In this document: positions 19,872 to 20,419 of the stretch, piece after piece
How the letters are laid out: every line of letters begins with the position of its first letter
Numbering within the stretch: position 1 is the first letter of the stretch
Origin: Candidatus Moraniibacteriota bacterium
GTDB taxonomy: Bacteria; Patescibacteriota; Minisyncoccia; Moranbacterales; UBA9337
Length of the DNA stretch: 20,419 bases
Direction: 5' to 3'
NCBI GenBank assembly: GCA_018400055.1
Contig: JAGYNK010000052.1
Location: 1 to 20,419 of the forward strand
The notes under the pieces: generated by a model
Database searches by the model: none
What the model was told of the DNA's origin: nothing
What the model saw: the letters and a program-made list of their open reading frames with translations, nothing else
Made by a program: the position numbers and the translations under genes

Positions 19872-20419
19872 AATTTTTAAAAATTTGGAGAACATTCAAA
19901 GAAGGCTTAAAGAATTTTTCCCGCCATTGGTGGCTGAGTTTGGCTACCATCATAATAATATCTCTTTCTCTTTATGTGGTGAGTGCAGCCGCCCTGATGG
20001 GAACAGCTGCCAATTCCATAATCAAAAACATTCAGTCTAAAGTAAATATAAGCGTTTATTTTAAGCCGGAAGTTTCAGAAAAGGAAATTCTGGAAATTAA
20101 AGATGATTTAAAAATATATCAAGAAATAAAGTCAGTCAGTTATATTTCCCGAGAACAAGCCTTGGATGAATTGCTGAACAGCGAAAATAATGATCCCATA
20201 ATAAGCCAAGCGTTGGAAGAAATAAACGAAAATCCTCTTCTTTCTTCTTTGATGATAACCGCTTTTGAGCCAAGCCAATACGAAATTATCGCCCAGTCAA
20301 TTGAAAATTCCGGCTTTCGCGAAAAGATAAGTGAAATAAATTATGAAAGAAACAAGATTACCATAGAAAACTTAAATAAAGTCATAGCTTTAACGGAAAA
20401 AGTAGGTATTTTTTTGGGA
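19868..20419 (+). CDS. ftsX: Cell division protein FtsX, 5' part (runs off the window)
   Basis: FtsX is the membrane partner of FtsE. The visible 184 residues start MKFLKIWRTFKEGLKNF, with HWWLSLATI leading into a first transmembrane helix (about 23-45). They continue with KVNISVYFKPEVSEKEILEI and SYISREQALDEL, the extracellular domain typical of FtsX, and NPLLSSLMITAFEP, with the conserved Asn-Pro-Leu. The frame is open to the last base, so the remaining transmembrane helices lie outside. The ATG overlaps the ftsE stop by four bases and no separate promoter is needed. Confidence 0.93.
   Translation, partial: MKFLKIWRTFKEGLKNFSRHWWLSLATIIIISLSLYVVSAAALMGTAANSIIKNIQSKVNISVYFKPEVSEKEILEIKDDLKIYQEIKSVSYISREQALDELLNSENNDPIISQALEEINENPLLSSLMITAFEPSQYEIIAQSIENSGFREKISEINYERNKITIENLNKVIALTEKVGIFLG

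Overview
The window is AT-rich, densely packed and made of short, streamlined genes. A DUF3467-type protein, a fused ADP-forming acyl-CoA synthetase, mostly Shine-Dalgarno-poor starts, a short HrcA and many palindromic 'GTCATTC'-type dispersed repeats together suggest a Candidate Phyla Radiation (Patescibacteria, Parcubacteria-like) bacterium. That placement is inference from gene content and style; no rRNA or other taxonomic marker lies in the window.

Layout. 17-1014 (+): a membrane-anchored protein of unknown function, then an orphan groES. 1107-5730 (-): a translation and replication block reading priA, def, fmt and a Cys-less tandem rhodanese. An apparent small-RNA gene on the opposite strand (about 3601-3697) sits between def and priA. 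5856-10042 (+): the heat-shock cluster hrcA, grpE, hsp20, dnaK, with a CIRCE operator on the hrcA promoter. 10189-12245 (+): three less familiar genes, namely a DUF3467-like protein behind a 34-bp perfect palindrome, a protein with two four-cysteine clusters, and a polytopic membrane protein. 12342-13728 (+): a second CIRCE and dnaJ. 14063-18513 (+): ADP-forming acyl-CoA synthetase, a degenerate receiver/zinc-ribbon protein, and recJ, closely spaced as an operon. 18529-19108 (+): two small genes with strong ribosome-binding sites. 19188-20419 (+): ftsE and the 5' part of ftsX, which runs off the window.

How it works together. HrcA probably represses its own operon and dnaJ through the two CIRCE sites, while groES and dnaK lack a recognisable CIRCE. 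The dnaK and dnaJ leaders instead hold hairpins close to the start codon. Fmt and Def act on the N-terminal formyl-methionine of new proteins. PriA and RecJ serve replication restart and repair. The acyl-CoA synthetase would make ATP from an acyl-CoA in a fermentative lifestyle. FtsEX links ATP hydrolysis to cell-wall remodelling at division.

The most unusual signals are: the consensus-promoter small RNA; three different heptanucleotide tandem arrays inside the priA reading frame; a palindromic repeat translated within the acyl-CoA synthetase; a MITE-like element that supplies the hrcA stop codon; several promoters placed so that transcripts should be leaderless; a receiver domain lacking its phospho-acceptor Asp; a rhodanese pair with no cysteine at all; and a small protein with an endonuclease III-type Cys spacing.
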